Positions 18,843-28,616 of a stretch of 64,000 nt of DNA are shown one piece after another. Location of the stretch: positions 1 through 64,000 of the forward strand of contig CAMBDY010000011.1 in the NCBI GenBank assembly GCA_945865525.1, read 5' to 3'. The notes under the pieces were generated by a model. The model made no database searches, was not told the origin of the DNA, and was given only the letters and a program-made list of their open reading frames with translations. The stretch is from Nitrospira lenta (GTDB taxonomy: Bacteria > Nitrospirota > Nitrospiria > Nitrospirales > Nitrospiraceae). Both the position numbers and the translations under genes were made by a program. Position 1 is the first letter of the stretch; each line of letters opens with the position of its first letter.

Positions 18843-19946
18843 ATGCAAATTATCTCGACACTTCCGAAACTGATCACGGACTACCAGCAACTATCTGAGG
18901 AGGAACTCTTTCGCCGGACGGTTGAGGCGAAACGTGTGCTCGGCGACCGAGTCATGATCCTAGGCCATAATTATCAACGGGATGAAGTTATTGAGCATGC
19001 ACACTTTCGCGGGGACTCTCTTCTCTTGTCGAAGCTGGCAGCTGAGCGGTCAGAGCGACCCTACATCGTGTTTTGTGGGGTGCATTTTATGGCCGAGACT
19101 GCCGATATCCTGAGCCGCTCTAAGCAGACGGTGATCCTTCCTGACCTGGCGGCAGGCTGTTCCATGGCCGACATGGCCGCCATTGAGCAGGTTGATCAAT
19201 GTTGGGAGGAGTTGGGACGAATCCTTCCGGTAGAAGAGACGGTCATGCCGGCGGTCTATGTCAATTCTGCCGCGGTGCTCAAGGCCTTTTGCGGCGAACA
19301 TGGTGGGATTACCTGTACTTCCTCCAACGCGAGGGCGGTGATGGACTGGTGCTGGGCTAGGCGGGAGAAAATCCTCTTCTTCCCGGACGAGCACCTGGGC
19401 CGCAATACGGCCAATAAGAGGGGATTGCCGCGAGAAGAAATGATCGTCTGGGACCCCTATCAACCCTATGGGGGTAATAGCCGCGAGGCGATCAAGCGCG
19501 CCAAGCTCATTCTCTGGAAAGGCCATTGCAGTGTGCATCAGATGTTCCAGCCCGTGCACATCGATAATTTCCACAAACAGTATCCGGAGGGGACGGTCAT
19601 CGTTCATCCGGAATGCCATGAGGATGTTGTGAGCAAAGCGGACCTTTCAGGATCAACAGAGTTCATTATCAAGACGGTCATGGCGGCGCCGGCTGGGTCT
19701 GTCTGGGCGGTGGGAACGGAACTGAATCTGGTCAATCGATTGAAGCGGGATCTCACCGATAAGAAGGTTTTCTTTCTCTCCTCCACGGTCTGTCAATGTG
19801 CAACGATGTTCCGGATTAATGGAGCCCATCTCTGCTGGGCTCTGGAGAACCTTGTCGAGGGCCATGTTGTGAACCAGATCGTCGTGCCGGACGATGACAA
19901 GCGGTGGGCAAAAATCGCGCTCGATCGCATGCTGGCGGTCAGCTAG
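18843..19946 (+). CDS. nadA: Quinolinate synthase A
   Basis: 367 residues, the longer NadA form. It condenses iminoaspartate with dihydroxyacetone phosphate to quinolinate for NAD. The three cluster cysteines are visible in VFCGVHF, ITCTSSNA and VHPECHEDV. The start motif RVMILGHNYQRDEVI is family-typical. It is divergent from thiC. Its stop is directly followed by a small element with terminal inverted repeats. Confidence 0.96.
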   Translation: MQIISTLPKLITDYQQLSEEELFRRTVEAKRVLGDRVMILGHNYQRDEVIEHAHFRGDSLLLSKLAAERSERPYIVFCGVHFMAETADILSRSKQTVILPDLAAGCSMADMAAIEQVDQCWEELGRILPVEETVMPAVYVNSAAVLKAFCGEHGGITCTSSNARAVMDWCWARREKILFFPDEHLGRNTANKRGLPREEMIVWDPYQPYGGNSREAIKRAKLILWKGHCSVHQMFQPVHIDNFHKQYPEGTVIVHPECHEDVVSKADLSGSTEFIIKTVMAAPAGSVWAVGTELNLVNRLKRDLTDKKVFFLSSTVCQCATMFRINGAHLCWALENLVEGHVVNQIVVPDDDKRWAKIALDRMLAVS

Positions 19947-20069
19947 CGGGATCGTCAAAAGTGCTTCCAGCGTCGCGCTCGCGTCGCTTATATGCTCAAC
20001 GTACCACAAGGGTACGCTTCGCCTGTTCGCTTCCTGCAGCCTTGCAGGAAGACGTTGTTGACGATCCCG
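19947..20069. repeat. 123-bp MITE-like element with 12-bp terminal inverted repeats (copy B)
   Basis: CGGGATCGTCAA at 19947-19958 is perfectly inverted at 20058-20069. Inside are a hairpin CTTCCTGCA-gcct-TGCAGGAAG and CGTACC-acaag-GGTACG. It begins at the base after the nadA stop codon. No coding capacity. It may double as a terminator. Confidence 0.7.
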
Positions 20070-20168
20070 TATCAACCCTATGGGCTGGTGCGCTGGCTGC
20101 CATTCCGGTATATTCCTACTCCTGATTTCCATCACATGCGCAGATTCTCTAGAGAGACTAGATAGGCT

Positions 20169-22988
20169 ATGGATTACAAGGGCACGCTCAATCTTCCCAA
20201 AACCGATTTTCCCATGAAGGCGAACCTGCCGCAGCGAGAGCCTGAGCTCCTGGCCTTGTGGGAACAGGAACGGCTGTACGAACAGATTCAAGAAGCGGGG
20301 AAGGGCCGGCCCCTGTATGTGTTGCATGATGGCCCCCCTTACGCTAATGGCCGCATCCATATTGGCCACGCGCTGAACAAGATTCTTAAGGACATTATCA
20401 TTAAGTCTAAGACAATGGCCGGCTTTCAGGTGCCCTATATGCCGGGCTGGGATTGCCATGGTTTGCCGATCGAGCATCAAGTGCTCAAGGAGCTCGGCGA
20501 CAAGAAGAAAACGCTCGACACTCCGGCCATCCGCAAGCTCTGCCGAGAATATGCGGAGAAGTTTTATGCGATTCAGCGGGAAGAGTTTCAGCGGCTCGGC
20601 ATTTTAGGCGATTGGCAGCGGCCCTATCTCACCATGAATCCTGGCTATGAGGCCGCGATCATTCGCGAGTTCGGAAAGTTTGTGGAGCGGGGAGGCGTTT
20701 ACAAGGGACTGAAGCCGGTGCTTTGGTGCACGGCGGATCAAACGGCCCTGGCCGAGGCTGAAGTCGAATATGCAGACCACGCCTCTCCCTCGGTTTATGT
20801 AAAGTTTCCTTTGGTTACCTCGCCTACAGTGCTCAGTAAGACCTTCCCCAGTATTGCCTTTCCCGACGGCATCAAATTGGTCTCTGTCGTCATCTGGACG
20901 ACCACCCCCTGGACCCTTCCGGCCAATCAGGCGGTCTGTCTCCACCCTGATATCGACTATGCCTTCGTTCAAGTCGGCGACGAGGTCTTGATCGTGGCGG
21001 AGAAGCTGGTCGAGAGCGTGACAAAGAGCTGCAAGCTCGAAGGGGAGCGAGTATTTGGGGTGAAGAAGGGGAAAGAAGGATTCGAAGGAATTGAGACGCA
21101 ACGGCCGATGAGCACCGGCCTCTCGCCGATTCTGCTCGGTGATTTCGTGACCCTCGAGCAGGGAACCGGCTGCGTCCATATTGCGCCGGGCCACGGGGTG
21201 GAAGACTACATCCTCGTCCTGGGACATAATGCCAAGGCATCAGCCGGCGAAAAACTGGAGATCCTGGCGCCGGTCGATAATGGCGGGCGCTTTACCGAGA
21301 TCGTGAAGGAGTTTGCTGGTCAGCACGTATTGAAGGCGAATCCGAAGATCGTGGAGTTTCTCCAAGCCAATGGGCGGTTGCTAGGCCATGGCTTGCTCAA
21401 CCATTCCTATCCCCATTGTTGGCGTTGTAAAAATCCCGTCATCTTTCGGGCCACCGAGCAATGGTTCGTGTCGATGGAGACGAACGATCTCAGACAAGAA
21501 GCGTTGGCGGAAATCGAGAGGGTTCGTTGGATTCCCTCCTATGGCCGTGATCGGATCAATGGGATGATTCAGAATCGCCCCGATTGGTGTTTGTCGCGGC
21601 AGCGGGTCTGGGGTGTGCCAATCCCAGTCTTTACATGTACCCGTTGTCGGTCTGTCTTGGCAGACCCAACTGTGATGGAGCATTTGGCGACCTTGATCGA
21701 ATTCAAAGGAGCCGATGTTTGGTTTGAGCAAACGGCGGCCGATTTATTACCCAAGGGCACGGCCTGTTCGAAATGCGGCGAAACCGATTTCGAGAAGGAA
21801 CGCGATATTCTTGATGTCTGGTTCGAATCGGGAGTCAGTTATGCGGCGGTCTTGAAACCCCGCAAGTGGTGGCCAGCCGATCTTTACCTTGAAGGGTCGG
21901 ATCAGCATCGAGGCTGGTTCCACAGCGCTCTGCTGGCTGGGGTCGTGACGGATCGCCGCGCACCGTACAAGGCCGTGCTGACTCATGGTTTCGTCCTCGA
22001 TGGGCAGGGCAAGAAAATGTCCAAGTCGGCGGGGAACGTCGTCGCGCCGCAAGACGTAATCAAACAGTCCGGCGCGGAAATTCTGCGCTTGTGGGTCTCG
22101 GCACAGGACTATCGCGACGATCTTAGGATTTCCCCTGAAATCCTGACTCATATGGTCGAGGCCTATCGAAAGATCCGGAACACCAGCCGGTTTCTGCTGA
22201 GCAATTTGTACGACTTCGACTCTGAGAAGGATCGCATTCCCTATGAGCAGTTATCGGAGTTGGACCGCTGGGCCTTACATCGGCTGAGTGAGCTGATTCC
22301 GCGGGTTAGGAAATCCTATGACGACTTCGAATTCCACACGATCTTCCACGCGCTTAATAATTTCTGCTCGGTAGATCTGAGCTCCGTTTACCTTGATATT
22401 TTGAAAGATCGTCTCTATACCTTTCGGGCCGATTCGCCCTTGCGCCGTGGCTCGCAGACGGTGCTCTTCGAGATCCTTGTGGCCATGACGAAGCTGATGG
22501 CGCCAGTCTTGAGCTTTACAGCAGAAGAGATCTGGCGCACGTTGATAACTCAGCCAGGTGGTAACCAGAGGGTCAGCAGCGTCCATCTGAGTACATTCCC
22601 GGAGGTTCAGCCCCAATGGCCGGATGCAAAACTGGCGCTGCAGTGGGAGCAACTGCTTGAGGTGCGAGTAGTTGTGCAAGCTGCCTTAGAGGGGCAGCGC
22701 CGCGATAAGGTCATTGGTTCCTCCCTCGAGGCGGACTTACAGCTACAGGCAAATCCTGACAGGTATAAGCTTCTTCATCAGTATGTAAATGACTTACCCG
22801 CCATTTTCATTGTGTCACGGGTTCAGCTGCACGAAGTCACGAATCTTCCGCATAAGCCTGGTTTTTCGGTTATAGTTTCCAAGGCTAAGAGTGAAAAGTG
22901 TGAACGCTGTTGGAATTACCGTGAGGCGGTAGGGCAAGACGCGAGCCATGCTACCTTGTGCGAACGATGCGTAGAGGCAGTGCAGTAA
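20169..22988 (+). CDS. ileS: Isoleucyl-tRNA synthetase
   Basis: 939 residues. It charges tRNA-Ile in the cytoplasm and edits valine. HIGH motif as [10 protein letters not shown] (residues about 57-66), KMSKS as [10 protein letters not shown] (about 617), and an editing-domain segment [12 protein letters not shown]. The C-terminal zinc finger is CERCWNYR...CERC. It is followed by lspA with TAATG overlap, a common bacterial arrangement. Confidence 0.98.
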   Translation: MDYKGTLNLPKTDFPMKANLPQREPELLALWEQERLYEQIQEAGKGRPLYVLHDGPPYANGRIHIGHALNKILKDIIIKSKTMAGFQVPYMPGWDCHGLPIEHQVLKELGDKKKTLDTPAIRKLCREYAEKFYAIQREEFQRLGILGDWQRPYLTMNPGYEAAIIREFGKFVERGGVYKGLKPVLWCTADQTALAEAEVEYADHASPSVYVKFPLVTSPTVLSKTFPSIAFPDGIKLVSVVIWTTTPWTLPANQAVCLHPDIDYAFVQVGDEVLIVAEKLVESVTKSCKLEGERVFGVKKGKEGFEGIETQRPMSTGLSPILLGDFVTLEQGTGCVHIAPGHGVEDYILVLGHNAKASAGEKLEILAPVDNGGRFTEIVKEFAGQHVLKANPKIVEFLQANGRLLGHGLLNHSYPHCWRCKNPVIFRATEQWFVSMETNDLRQEALAEIERVRWIPSYGRDRINGMIQNRPDWCLSRQRVWGVPIPVFTCTRCRSVLADPTVMEHLATLIEFKGADVWFEQTAADLLPKGTACSKCGETDFEKERDILDVWFESGVSYAAVLKPRKWWPADLYLEGSDQHRGWFHSALLAGVVTDRRAPYKAVLTHGFVLDGQGKKMSKSAGNVVAPQDVIKQSGAEILRLWVSAQDYRDDLRISPEILTHMVEAYRKIRNTSRFLLSNLYDFDSEKDRIPYEQLSELDRWALHRLSELIPRVRKSYDDFEFHTIFHALNNFCSVDLSSVYLDILKDRLYTFRADSPLRRGSQTVLFEILVAMTKLMAPVLSFTAEEIWRTLITQPGGNQRVSSVHLSTFPEVQPQWPDAKLALQWEQLLEVRVVVQAALEGQRRDKVIGSSLEADLQLQANPDRYKLLHQYVNDLPAIFIVSRVQLHEVTNLPHKPGFSVIVSKAKSEKCERCWNYREAVGQDASHATLCERCVEAVQ

Positions 22989-23512
22989 TGCGACGGTCCT
23001 TTCGCTATCTACTCCTAGGCCTGCTCGCCGGTACGATCATCGTGATCGATCAGGTGACGAAACTGTCCATCATGCAGTCCATGCGACTGCATGAGTCCAT
23101 TCCGATCGTTCAGGATTTCTTCAGCCTGACCTATATTCGCAACCCTGGAGCCGCTTTTGGTCTGCTCGCCGGCAGCAGCAATGCCTTTCGCATGGTGTTC
23201 TTCGGGGTGACCTCGCTGATTGCGCTGGCCCTGCTGGGGACGATTCTTTTCCGGTTACCAGAAAAAGATTGGGTAGGGCAGCTCAGTATTTCCGGAGTCC
23301 TGGGAGGGGCGATCGGGAACCTGATTGATCGGTTACGGTATGGGGAGGTGATCGACTTTCTTGATGTCTATGTGAATGCCTACCACTGGCCTGCCTTTAA
23401 TGTCGCAGATTCGGCGATCAGTGTGGGCGTGGTCTTTTTGATCATACATTTTGCGTTTGAGGAAAAAGAGCTGCCACTTTTTCCTCAAGAGCTCCCGCCC
23501 GCTTCCTCATAA
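22988..23512 (+). CDS. lspA: Lipoprotein signal peptidase (signal peptidase II)
   Basis: 174 residues from the ATG that overlaps the ileS stop; earlier in-frame codons lie inside ileS. Four membrane helices. Family blocks: VIDQVTKLSI, NPGAAFGLLAG, the catalytic-aspartate regions GNLIDRLRYGEVIDF and FNVADSAISVG. It cleaves prolipoproteins after lipid attachment, and several lipoproteins are encoded in this window. Confidence 0.97.
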   Translation: MRRSFRYLLLGLLAGTIIVIDQVTKLSIMQSMRLHESIPIVQDFFSLTYIRNPGAAFGLLAGSSNAFRMVFFGVTSLIALALLGTILFRLPEKDWVGQLSISGVLGGAIGNLIDRLRYGEVIDFLDVYVNAYHWPAFNVADSAISVGVVFLIIHFAFEEKELPLFPQELPPASS

Positions 23513-23535
23513 AGACCGTAAAAGGTCAGACGGGC

Positions 23536-23581
23536 AAGGTGAAGCAACGGGCCATCGGAAGGCTTCCCTTGTCACCTTTTT
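23536..23581 (+). terminator. Probable terminator after lspA
   Basis: AAGGTGA at the left pairs with TCACCTT at the right, and the hairpin ends in a TTTTT run. The inner stem is imperfect. Confidence 0.42.
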
Positions 23582-23692
23582 AGTTCACGCTCACGGATCG
23601 CTTTCTGAAACAGGGGGCGGTGCGGACTACGTAGCGGGTGCATATTCATAAAGTGGTGACGGTCCGTCAAGCCGGCCGAAAATTGGTTACAG

Positions 23693-23716
23693 TTTTCCAC
23701 GTCGATCTGTGGATTA
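23693..23716. promoter_or_regulatory. Pair of inverted DnaA-box-like sites
   Basis: TTTTCCACG and, inverted, TGTGGATTA each match TTWTNCACA at 8 of 9 positions and are 6 bases apart. They lie 18 bases before a TTGACA. Confidence 0.4.
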
Positions 23717-23733
23717 GCCAATGGGCAAAGCTG

Positions 23734-23762
23734 TTGACAAAATAAGGGGCTTGGCATACATC
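23734..23762 (+). promoter_or_regulatory. Candidate promoter of the coiled-coil lipoprotein gene
   Basis: A perfect TTGACA with a 17-base spacer and a weak TACATC. The leader would be about 105 bases long. The rest of the 360-base gap shows no gene. Confidence 0.4.
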
Positions 23763-23872
23763 AACACCGTGCCTATCGGTGCGGGGCGATCCTCTTTTTT
23801 CCATAGGCCTGTTGGGTGAGGGCGAGAGCCGGTGTCGGTTGCAGGTGCCACGTTTAGGGCATGGAGGTTTGC

Positions 23873-24577
23873 ATGAAATTAGGATGGATGGCGACGGTCG
23901 TGCTGATCGGCGCAGTATCGACCGTTGGGTGTGTGTCGCAAAAGAAATATGATGAAGCGGTGATTGAGGTCAATTCAGCCCGGTCTGAGCTAGACAAGTT
24001 TCGTGCGCAGAAGAACTCGCTGGAACAACAAGTTAAAACACTCAAGGATCTCAACTCGAAGTTCGGGAGTGAGACTCAGGCCGCCCACGACGAGCTGGAG
24101 CGTATTCAGCACGGGCGCGATACGGAGCGTGGCAGCACGGAGAGCCGGATTAAGGAACTCGAAGATCGCATTAGGCAAGGTGCCGTACAGAGCCGGTCGG
24201 TGCATCAGGAATATGAGGACCTGAAGCGGCACAATCAAGCGCTCAAGTCCCTGGTCGCCCGTTATCAGAAAGAGCTCAAGGACCACTCCCGCTCCGCACC
24301 ACGAACGCTTGAGTCCGCCGCTCCAACTCCGAGCGCCCCAGCGGTTGCTGCCCCTGCTGCTCCTGTGACGAGACTCCCTCCCGCCCCGTCGCCGTTTATC
24401 AATATCAATAAGGTCTCTGCCGGGGACATCGTACTGGAGCTTGGCCTCCCCAAGGACGTGGCTGATCGTATCGTGGCCGCCCGTCCCTACCGGGTAAAGG
24501 GCGAATTGGTGGCGAAGAACGTGATGACCAAAGATATTTTCGACATGATCAAGGACCGGATTAGCGTCGGCCCATAA
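23873..24577 (+). CDS. Lipoprotein with coiled coil and helix-hairpin-helix-like C-terminus
   Basis: 234 residues; the ATG at 23873 has GGAGG 6 bases upstream. A lipobox leader ends STVGC. A long heptad-rich coiled coil (about residues 20-145) is followed by an Ala/Pro linker. The C-terminal 60 residues FININKVSAGDIVLELGLP...IVAARPYRVKGELV resemble the ComEA/HhH motif found in periplasmic DNA-binding or adaptor proteins. Probably anchored to a membrane and facing the periplasm. Exact role unknown. Confidence 0.82.
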   Translation: MKLGWMATVVLIGAVSTVGCVSQKKYDEAVIEVNSARSELDKFRAQKNSLEQQVKTLKDLNSKFGSETQAAHDELERIQHGRDTERGSTESRIKELEDRIRQGAVQSRSVHQEYEDLKRHNQALKSLVARYQKELKDHSRSAPRTLESAAPTPSAPAVAAPAAPVTRLPPAPSPFININKVSAGDIVLELGLPKDVADRIVAARPYRVKGELVAKNVMTKDIFDMIKDRISVGP

Positions 24578-24600
24578 ATGACGTCGTCTCGTAATGAGAC

Positions 24601-24636
24601 AGACAGGCCGTCCGCCCGAGGGTGGACGGCCTGTCT
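24601..24636 (+). terminator. Strong stem-loop terminator
   Basis: AGACAGGCCGTCC pairs perfectly over 13 bp with GGACGGCCTGTCT across a 10-base loop, followed by GTTGTTG. It ends the lipoprotein transcript. Confidence 0.75.
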
Positions 24637-24670
24637 GTTGTTGGGGCCGTAGAAAAGTTGTTGCTACTAG

Positions 24671-24699
24671 ATGATTCCTGTCGGTTCTCTTGGTACAAT
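24671..24699 (+). promoter_or_regulatory. Extended -10 promoter of the macA-type operon
   Basis: TGGTACAAT gives an extended -10 with a weak ATGATT 17 bases upstream. Predicted start about 30 bases before the ATG at 24737. Confidence 0.52.
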
Positions 24700-24736
24700 A
24701 TCATTCAGGTAGACAGGGTAATTGGAGAATGAATTG

Positions 24737-26014
24737 ATGCGTCGTGCCATTCTGATCGTCGGGGTACTGTCCGTCGGAGCCGCCATTGGCGGTTATACCT
24801 TTTTCAATGGAGAGCGGAAAGCGCCGGTCCGGTACCGAAGCGCCGTGGTGGAGCGAGGCTCCGTTGTGTCGCTCGTGACGGCGACGGGCACCATCAATCC
24901 GGTCGTGTCGGTTCAGGTCGGGACCCAAGTGTCCGGTATGATCAAGAGCCTCCATGCTGACTTCAACTCGGTCGTCAAGGCCGGTGATATCGTGGCCCTG
25001 ATCGATCCGGAACCTTTCAAGGCCCGCCGCGATCAAGCCGTCAGCAATCTTGAAATGTCAAAAGCGAATGTCTTGCGGACCAAAACGGATCTGGCCCAGC
25101 GCAAACGGGAATCGGATCGGATGAAGTCGCTGGTGGCCCAGGAGTACGTGTCGCAGAACGACGTCGATGTGGCAACGACAAATTTCCAGTCGGCCGAAGC
25201 CCAAGTCAACGTGGCTGTGGCACAGGTCAAACAGGCAGAGGCCGCGTTGAATGCCGCAGAGCTAGACTTAAAGTATACCGTCATCCGGTCGCCAGTGAAT
25301 GGAATCGTCGTGGCGCGAACTGTGGAGGTTGGTCAAACGATTGCGGCCAGTTTCGCCACACCGAACCTGTTTCTGATTGCGCTCGATTTGACCAAGATGC
25401 AGGTCGATACGAACGTCAGCGAGTCCGATATCGGGGGGATCACCGAAGGGAAAGAGGCGACCTTTACAGTGGATGCGTATCCCAGCCATCAATTTTCGGG
25501 GACGATCCGTCAGGTCCGTCTTGCCCCGATCAATTTGCAAAATGTGGTGACCTATAACGTCGTGGTCAATGTTGGTAATCAGGATCTCCGCCTGAAGCCT
25601 GGAATGACAGCAAACGTCTCGATCGTGGTGGCGCAACGAGATGCCGTGCTCAAGGTGCCGAATGCCGCCTTGCGATTCATGCCTCCGACTACTGGTCTAG
25701 CCGATCATGCGGCGTCAGGCAGCAAACCGGCTAAGGTGAAGAGCGTAGAGTCTCAGGCAGGTCGCAGCAGAGGGGCCACGGCAGTCAAGCGAACCATCTG
25801 GAAGGAGGGACCGGCAGGAGAGCCGGAGCCCATTCAAGTTCAAACTGGCATTTCTGACGGAGTGGCCACGGAGATTGTGTCGGAGGAATTGTCCGAGGGG
25901 ACTCCGGTGATCGTGGGACTCGAGCGACCCAAAGGCGAGCGGGGCAAAAAGGATCTGCCTCCAGGATTCGGGAACGGCAGCCAGAGGGGCTCCTCGCGCA
26001 CCCGTGGCCAATAG
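24737..26014 (+). CDS. macA: MacA-type periplasmic adaptor of an ABC efflux system
   Basis: 425 residues; ATG preceded by GGAG 9 bases upstream. One N-terminal membrane helix, a lipoyl-like hairpin start (VVSVQVGTQVSGMIKSLHADF), a coiled-coil hairpin (about residues 95-170), then the second lipoyl half (LKYTVIRSPVNGIVVARTVEVGQTI) and beta-barrel. A less conserved, serine/lysine-rich insert near residue 320 interrupts the last domain. It bridges the inner-membrane ABC pump encoded next and an outer-membrane channel not seen here. Confidence 0.92.
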   Translation: MRRAILIVGVLSVGAAIGGYTFFNGERKAPVRYRSAVVERGSVVSLVTATGTINPVVSVQVGTQVSGMIKSLHADFNSVVKAGDIVALIDPEPFKARRDQAVSNLEMSKANVLRTKTDLAQRKRESDRMKSLVAQEYVSQNDVDVATTNFQSAEAQVNVAVAQVKQAEAALNAAELDLKYTVIRSPVNGIVVARTVEVGQTIAASFATPNLFLIALDLTKMQVDTNVSESDIGGITEGKEATFTVDAYPSHQFSGTIRQVRLAPINLQNVVTYNVVVNVGNQDLRLKPGMTANVSIVVAQRDAVLKVPNAALRFMPPTTGLADHAASGSKPAKVKSVESQAGRSRGATAVKRTIWKEGPAGEPEPIQVQTGISDGVATEIVSEELSEGTPVIVGLERPKGERGKKDLPPGFGNGSQRGSSRTRGQ

Positions 26015-26025
26015 CCACCTGCGAC

Positions 26026-26052
26026 ACGTTTCACCTCTCATGTTTCACGAGA
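26026..26052. repeat. Heptad-repeat array
   Basis: CGTTTCA, CCTCTCA, TGTTTCA, CGAGATA: four consecutive 7-base units with matching 3' ends, in the 45-base gap between macA and the ATPase gene. Confidence 0.45.
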
Positions 26053-26059
26053 TAGGCCA

Positions 26060-26788
26060 ATGACCTCGCTGATCGAATGCCAAGATATCTGGAAGGTCTA
26101 TTCCGTCGGCGACGTGGAGGTTCAGGCTCTACGGGGTCTGAGCCTGACGATCGAGCAGGGTGAGTTCGTTGCGATCATGGGCTCCTCGGGTTCTGGTAAA
26201 TCCACTCTCATGAACATGCTGGGCTGTCTCGATCAACCGACCAAAGGGTGCTATCGGCTGAATGGGGTCGAGGTTGGGGGGCTTCAGCACGATGAATTAG
26301 CTGGGATCCGTAATCAGCAGATCGGATTCGTCTTTCAGAGTTTCAATCTGATTCCTCGCACCAGCGCGCTCGAAAACGCCCAATTACCATTGTTCTACCG
26401 AGGCCTGTCGCTCAAAGATCAACGAGCGCAGGCGGCGGCAGCGTTAGCGCGCGTGGGGCTGCATGGGAGAGAAGACCATTATCCGACGCAGCTATCCGGG
26501 GGGCAGCAGCAGCGTGTAGCGATCGCGCGGGCGTTGGTCACGTCGCCATCGTTGCTCCTGGCCGACGAGCCAACGGGCAATCTCGACAGCCAGTCGAGCC
26601 ATGAGATTATGGAAATTCTGCAAGCGCTCAACCACGACGAAGGGATTACGATCATTCTGGTGACGCATGAGCTGAATGTCGCCGCCTATGCGGGGCGCGA
26701 GATCGTGATTCAGGACGGGCAGATCCTCAGCAATCGTCGGACCAAGGTTTTCCCGCCATCCAGCTCGGTCGAGGTTGCGCCGAGATGA
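26060..26788 (+). CDS. MacB/LolD-type ABC ATPase
   Basis: 242 residues. Walker [11 protein letters not shown]-loop [10 protein letters not shown], signature LSGGQQQR, Walker [14 protein letters not shown] and switch THE. It belongs to the MacB/LolD group that drives FtsX-type permeases by mechanotransmission. In E. coli MacB the ATPase and permease are one chain; here they are separate genes overlapping by ATGA, so they are co-translated. Confidence 0.93.
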   Translation: MTSLIECQDIWKVYSVGDVEVQALRGLSLTIEQGEFVAIMGSSGSGKSTLMNMLGCLDQPTKGCYRLNGVEVGGLQHDELAGIRNQQIGFVFQSFNLIPRTSALENAQLPLFYRGLSLKDQRAQAAAALARVGLHGREDHYPTQLSGGQQQRVAIARALVTSPSLLLADEPTGNLDSQSSHEIMEILQALNHDEGITIILVTHELNVAAYAGREIVIQDGQILSNRRTKVFPPSSSVEVAPR

Positions 26789-28020
26789 CTGCGTTTGTTT
26801 GGCTCACGATTATGACGGCCTTGCGGGTTCTCAGACGGAACCGGCTGCGCGCCGGTCTCACGATGCTGGGGATCGTCATCGGTGTGGCGGCGGTCATTGC
26901 AATGGTGAGCATCGGCGAGGGGGCGAAGCGGGCCGTGCAGGAGCAGATTGCGACGATGGGTACGAATGTTATCATTATCTTTCCAGGAGTGACCTCTTCG
27001 AGCGGAGTCCGGGGCAGTCAGGGGAGCGCCATGACGCTGACCGTATCCGACGCCTTGGAGATGAGAAAGCGCATTCCCTTATTGACCGACACAGGCTGGG
27101 CCAGGCGTGATGTCATGCAAACCGTCTATGGGAATAAAAACTGGAACGGACCAATTAACGGCGTTTCACCGAGTTACATCACGATTCGAGATTGGTCTTT
27201 TACGAGCGGTGGTTCCTTCACTCAGACGGATTTAGATAGCGCGGCTAGGGTCGCGCTCATCGGCCAGACGATTGTGGAGAACCTGTTTGAGCTGGGTGAA
27301 GAGCCGGTGGGGGCAGTGATTCGCATCAAAAATGTACCGTTCCGCATCATCGGGGTCCTTGCGCCAAAAGGCCAGTCCTCTCAAGGCACCGATCAGGACG
27401 ATGTCATCTTCATCCCCTTCAGTACGGCAGAACGGAAAGTGTTCGGGACGTCGTTCATTGGGTCCGTCGGGGCTATGTTCGGCTCGACCGATCAGGTCGA
27501 GGATTTGTCTCAGGCGGTCGAGCAGATTCGGGAGGTCTTGCGGGGGCGGCATCGACTCCAGACGGAGCAGAGCGACGACTTCACCATTCGGACCCAGGTC
27601 GATATCGGAAAGGTGCAAGAGGGCACCAGTGAGACCTTGACGATGATGTTGTTTGCCATCGCCTCTGTGTCGCTGCTGGTCGGAGGGATCGGTATCATGA
27701 ATATCTTGCTTGTCTCCGTGACGGAACGGACGAGAGAGATTGGCGTCCGGATGGCAGTAGGAGCCAAGCGCCACCATATTATGATGCAGTTCCTGATCGA
27801 GGCCATGACCTTGAGCCTAGTGGGCGGCGTGTTGGGGATTGGGCTGGGGATCGCCGGAGCCAAGTTGACAACGGTCATCGCAGGCTGGCCGACGATCATT
27901 TCCGGCGATGTGATCACAATCGCCTTCTTTTTCTCGCTCGTCGTTGGGCTGTTCTTCGGATTATATCCTGCCAACAAGGCCGCCAGAATGAATCCTATCG
28001 AAGCTCTCCGGTACGAATAA
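26785..28020 (+). CDS. MacB-type ABC permease
   Basis: 411 residues with the MacB topology: one N-terminal helix, a large periplasmic domain of about 220 residues and three C-terminal helices (FtsX domain). Family blocks are LRRNRLRAGLTMLGIVIGVAAVI, GIMNILLVSVTERTREIGVRMA and GLYPANKAARMNPIEALRYE. Together with MacA and the ATPase it forms an efflux pump for peptides, siderophores or macrolides; the substrate is unknown. Confidence 0.94.
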   Translation: MTAFVWLTIMTALRVLRRNRLRAGLTMLGIVIGVAAVIAMVSIGEGAKRAVQEQIATMGTNVIIIFPGVTSSSGVRGSQGSAMTLTVSDALEMRKRIPLLTDTGWARRDVMQTVYGNKNWNGPINGVSPSYITIRDWSFTSGGSFTQTDLDSAARVALIGQTIVENLFELGEEPVGAVIRIKNVPFRIIGVLAPKGQSSQGTDQDDVIFIPFSTAERKVFGTSFIGSVGAMFGSTDQVEDLSQAVEQIREVLRGRHRLQTEQSDDFTIRTQVDIGKVQEGTSETLTMMLFAIASVSLLVGGIGIMNILLVSVTERTREIGVRMAVGAKRHHIMMQFLIEAMTLSLVGGVLGIGLGIAGAKLTTVIAGWPTIISGDVITIAFFFSLVVGLFFGLYPANKAARMNPIEALRYE

Positions 28021-28054
28021 ACAGGGCTATTTTAGTAAAAGCTCGTGCTGTCTG

Positions 28055-28606
28055 CTAGGGGGCCGACACCCGAGCTAAATGGACTTCGATACGGGGGTTA
28101 TCCTTATCGATGTATTTGTAGAGGTGGGTTTCGACGATGCGGTTGTCGTTGAGGCCGAGCCCCTCACAGAGGGCATCCTGCGCGATCTTGAGCCCCCCAT
28201 CCACGTCTCGTCGGAGGCCCGACGTAAAATAAAATCGGATAGAGAGGGCGAGCCACTCGGAGTGGAGCTCTGCCATCAGGGCTGCCTGGTTAGGCGATTG
28301 CACCAATTTCAGCCAGACGACTTGTCCCACGTGAACCTTATAGGCGCGCCCAGCAGCAGAGAGCAATCGTCGTCCGTTCACCGTGGCATATTGATGGTTT
28401 ACGCTGGGAGGAACCGGGAGGGTCAAGACTATCCCATAGTTTCCGGGTTGTGGCTGTGATGGCGGAGCTACTGGCATGAGGGAACGGGGCGCAGTTTTCG
28501 CGGTGGCGCGTGGGACAGTAGTTTTCCTGTCGGGGTTCCGGTAGGCGGTTACGCGAACGGCGCGGGGAGAAGAGAGCGGCCGAGTTTGGCGCCGGAAGGT
28601 TGGCAT
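28055..28606 (-). CDS. rusA: RusA-like Holliday-junction resolvase
   Basis: 183 residues from the ATG at 28606, or 140 from 28477; neither has a clear ribosome site. The RusA domain spans about the last 130 residues: VPPSVNHQYATVNGRR, RRDVDGGLKIAQDALCEGLGLNDNRIVE with the two aspartates that bind magnesium, and PRIEVHLA. The Arg/Ser/Pro-rich N-terminal 50 residues look disordered. RusA genes are often phage-derived; no other phage gene adjoins. Next to mraZ on the same strand. Confidence 0.85.
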   Translation of the reverse strand: MPTFRRQTRPLSSPRAVRVTAYRNPDRKTTVPRATAKTAPRSLMPVAPPSQPQPGNYGIVLTLPVPPSVNHQYATVNGRRLLSAAGRAYKVHVGQVVWLKLVQSPNQAALMAELHSEWLALSIRFYFTSGLRRDVDGGLKIAQDALCEGLGLNDNRIVETHLYKYIDKDNPRIEVHLARVSAP

Positions 28607-28616
28607 GGGCGCTAGG

